Below are positions 63,396 to 64,000 of a DNA stretch of 64,000 nt, one piece after another. The DNA lies in assembly GCF_900609065.1 (NCBI RefSeq), contig NZ_UXAU01000019.1, positions 124,001-188,000 on the forward strand. The letters run 5' to 3'. The notes under the pieces were generated by a model. That model was not told where the DNA came from. It did no database searches and saw only the letters and a list, made by a program, of their open reading frames with translations. Position numbers and translations under genes: made by a program. The DNA is from Arthrobacter ulcerisalmonis. GTDB taxonomy: Bacteria > Actinomycetota > Actinomycetes > Actinomycetales > Micrococcaceae. Numbering within the stretch: position 1 is the first letter of the stretch; the number at the start of each line of letters is the position of its first letter.

Positions 63396-64000
63396 ATGTC
63401 GAACTACCAGACCTTTATGGGTCCGGCCAGCTCTGCCGATGCGCCAGAGCCGCCACGCAAACCACGTAAGTCCACCTTCATTGTGGCTGCCATCGTTGCT
63501 CTTTTCATGATCATCGGCGCCGCCAGCAGTGGCCTTGGCGGCGCACTGATCTTCCTGGCCATTGCCGCAGGCCTGACGGGCCTCTACGTCCTGGCCACCG
63601 GTCGCCGGTCGTGGGCGTGGTTGCCCGCCCAGCGAAAGTCCGGCGCTGTTGCGCTCGGCGTCTCGCTGGTCCTCTTCATTGCAGGCGGGCTGACAGTCCG
63701 CCCCGCCGAATCGTTGGAACTGGAGTCTGCGGCGTCGGCGGCAACGGCCGCAGCTGCGTCGCCCACGGCGAGCGCCTCCGCATCTGCCAGCCCTACGCCG
63801 TCGGCCACCCCAACGGCAGCGGACACCGGCGCACCCCTGGATCCGGACAAGCCATTCGCCTTAGCCCAGGGCGTCAGCGCAACTGCGCCCAATGTCCAGC
63901 CTGCCCATGGCTCCACCGCGCTGCAGGTCTTGGCCACGTTGCCCATCAAGGGCAGGGCACCGAAGACCGGTTACGACAGGGCGCTGTTCGGCCAGGCGTG
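63396..64000 (+). CDS. Secreted DUF1524-like HNH nuclease (3' end outside window)
   Basis: 201 codons are visible and the frame is open at the window end. It starts MSNYQTFMGPASSADAPEPP with GGGGA 9 nt upstream. Three hydrophobic helices (about 30-46, 47-67, 80-100) are followed by an Ala/Ser/Pro/Thr linker (about 110-145), then STALQVLATLPIKGRAPKTGYDRALFGQAW, the opening of the DUF1524/HNH domain of actinobacterial secreted nucleases. The nuclease active site lies outside the window. It begins 72 bp after the right end of the IS30-type element. Confidence 0.85.
   Translation, partial: MSNYQTFMGPASSADAPEPPRKPRKSTFIVAAIVALFMIIGAASSGLGGALIFLAIAAGLTGLYVLATGRRSWAWLPAQRKSGAVALGVSLVLFIAGGLTVRPAESLELESAASAATAAAASPTASASASASPTPSATPTAADTGAPLDPDKPFALAQGVSATAPNVQPAHGSTALQVLATLPIKGRAPKTGYDRALFGQA

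Overview
The window is one continuous stretch of high-G+C actinobacterial chromosome. The gene content points to Micrococcaceae, most likely Arthrobacter or a close relative. The indicators are a DUF222-HNH protein, a LysM-bearing resuscitation-promoting factor, a DUF6318 lipoprotein, GC-rich hairpin terminators, many ATGA start/stop overlaps, and start sites that look leaderless. The genus is inferred. No rRNA, tRNA or CRISPR array was seen.

Layout of the backbone. 1-6.4 kb: a MarR regulator with a DHA2 drug exporter, a heterodimeric ABC exporter pair, and a hotdog thioesterase. 6.4-9.3 kb: a histidine kinase, an OmpR-type response regulator, and an Hpt-like protein that has lost its phospho-accepting histidine. 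9.8-15.1 kb: an NCS1 permease, a secreted lipoprotein/PKD pair, and an Old Yellow Enzyme. 15.3-24 kb: Tex, DUF2071, a PEP-mutase-like protein, DUF222-HNH, an SDR-like epimerase, an MSMEG_6728-like protein, and a small membrane protein. 24-34 kb: an Rpf, an adenine/adenosine deaminase, an unusual winged-helix/lysine-alanine/X25 fusion, an acylphosphatase, a giant RecB-like nuclease-helicase, KDG kinase with KDPG aldolase, and a DsbA-like protein. 34-45 kb: TerC, transporters, an ArsR-SRPBCC fusion, a 2-hydroxyacid dehydrogenase, and a lipoprotein facing a membrane hydrolase. 45.3-50.2 kb: a copper/heme-iron cluster on the minus strand, made of a His/Met-rich membrane protein, CopC, PCu(A)C, EfeB and a frameshifted PepSY protein. 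50.4-52.6 kb: a MarR-MFS operon and a VOC protein.

The most striking feature is at 52746-63324. A perfect 27-bp sequence lies 24 bp before an IS30-family transposase, and its exact inverted copy lies 10.55 kb downstream. No right end was found just after the transposase. Between the two copies sit a NarL-type two-component system, a divergent FtsX-type ABC transporter, a DUF2871 protein, a DHA2 exporter and a UbiB/ABC1 kinase. The intergenic region between the two-component system and the ABC genes holds a perfect 10-bp-arm palindrome plus a third half-site. This looks like a cargo-carrying IS30-type transposon that moves a sense-and-export module. Beyond its right end, a secreted DUF1524-type HNH nuclease gene begins and runs off the window.

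Regulatory sites seen by eye include a LacI-type operator at the KDG kinase, palindromes at the MarR-MFS, ArsR-SRPBCC and X25-fusion genes, two promoters with the -10 box exactly 6 nt before the ATG, and several hairpin terminators that share a GACGCCGG-type stem.
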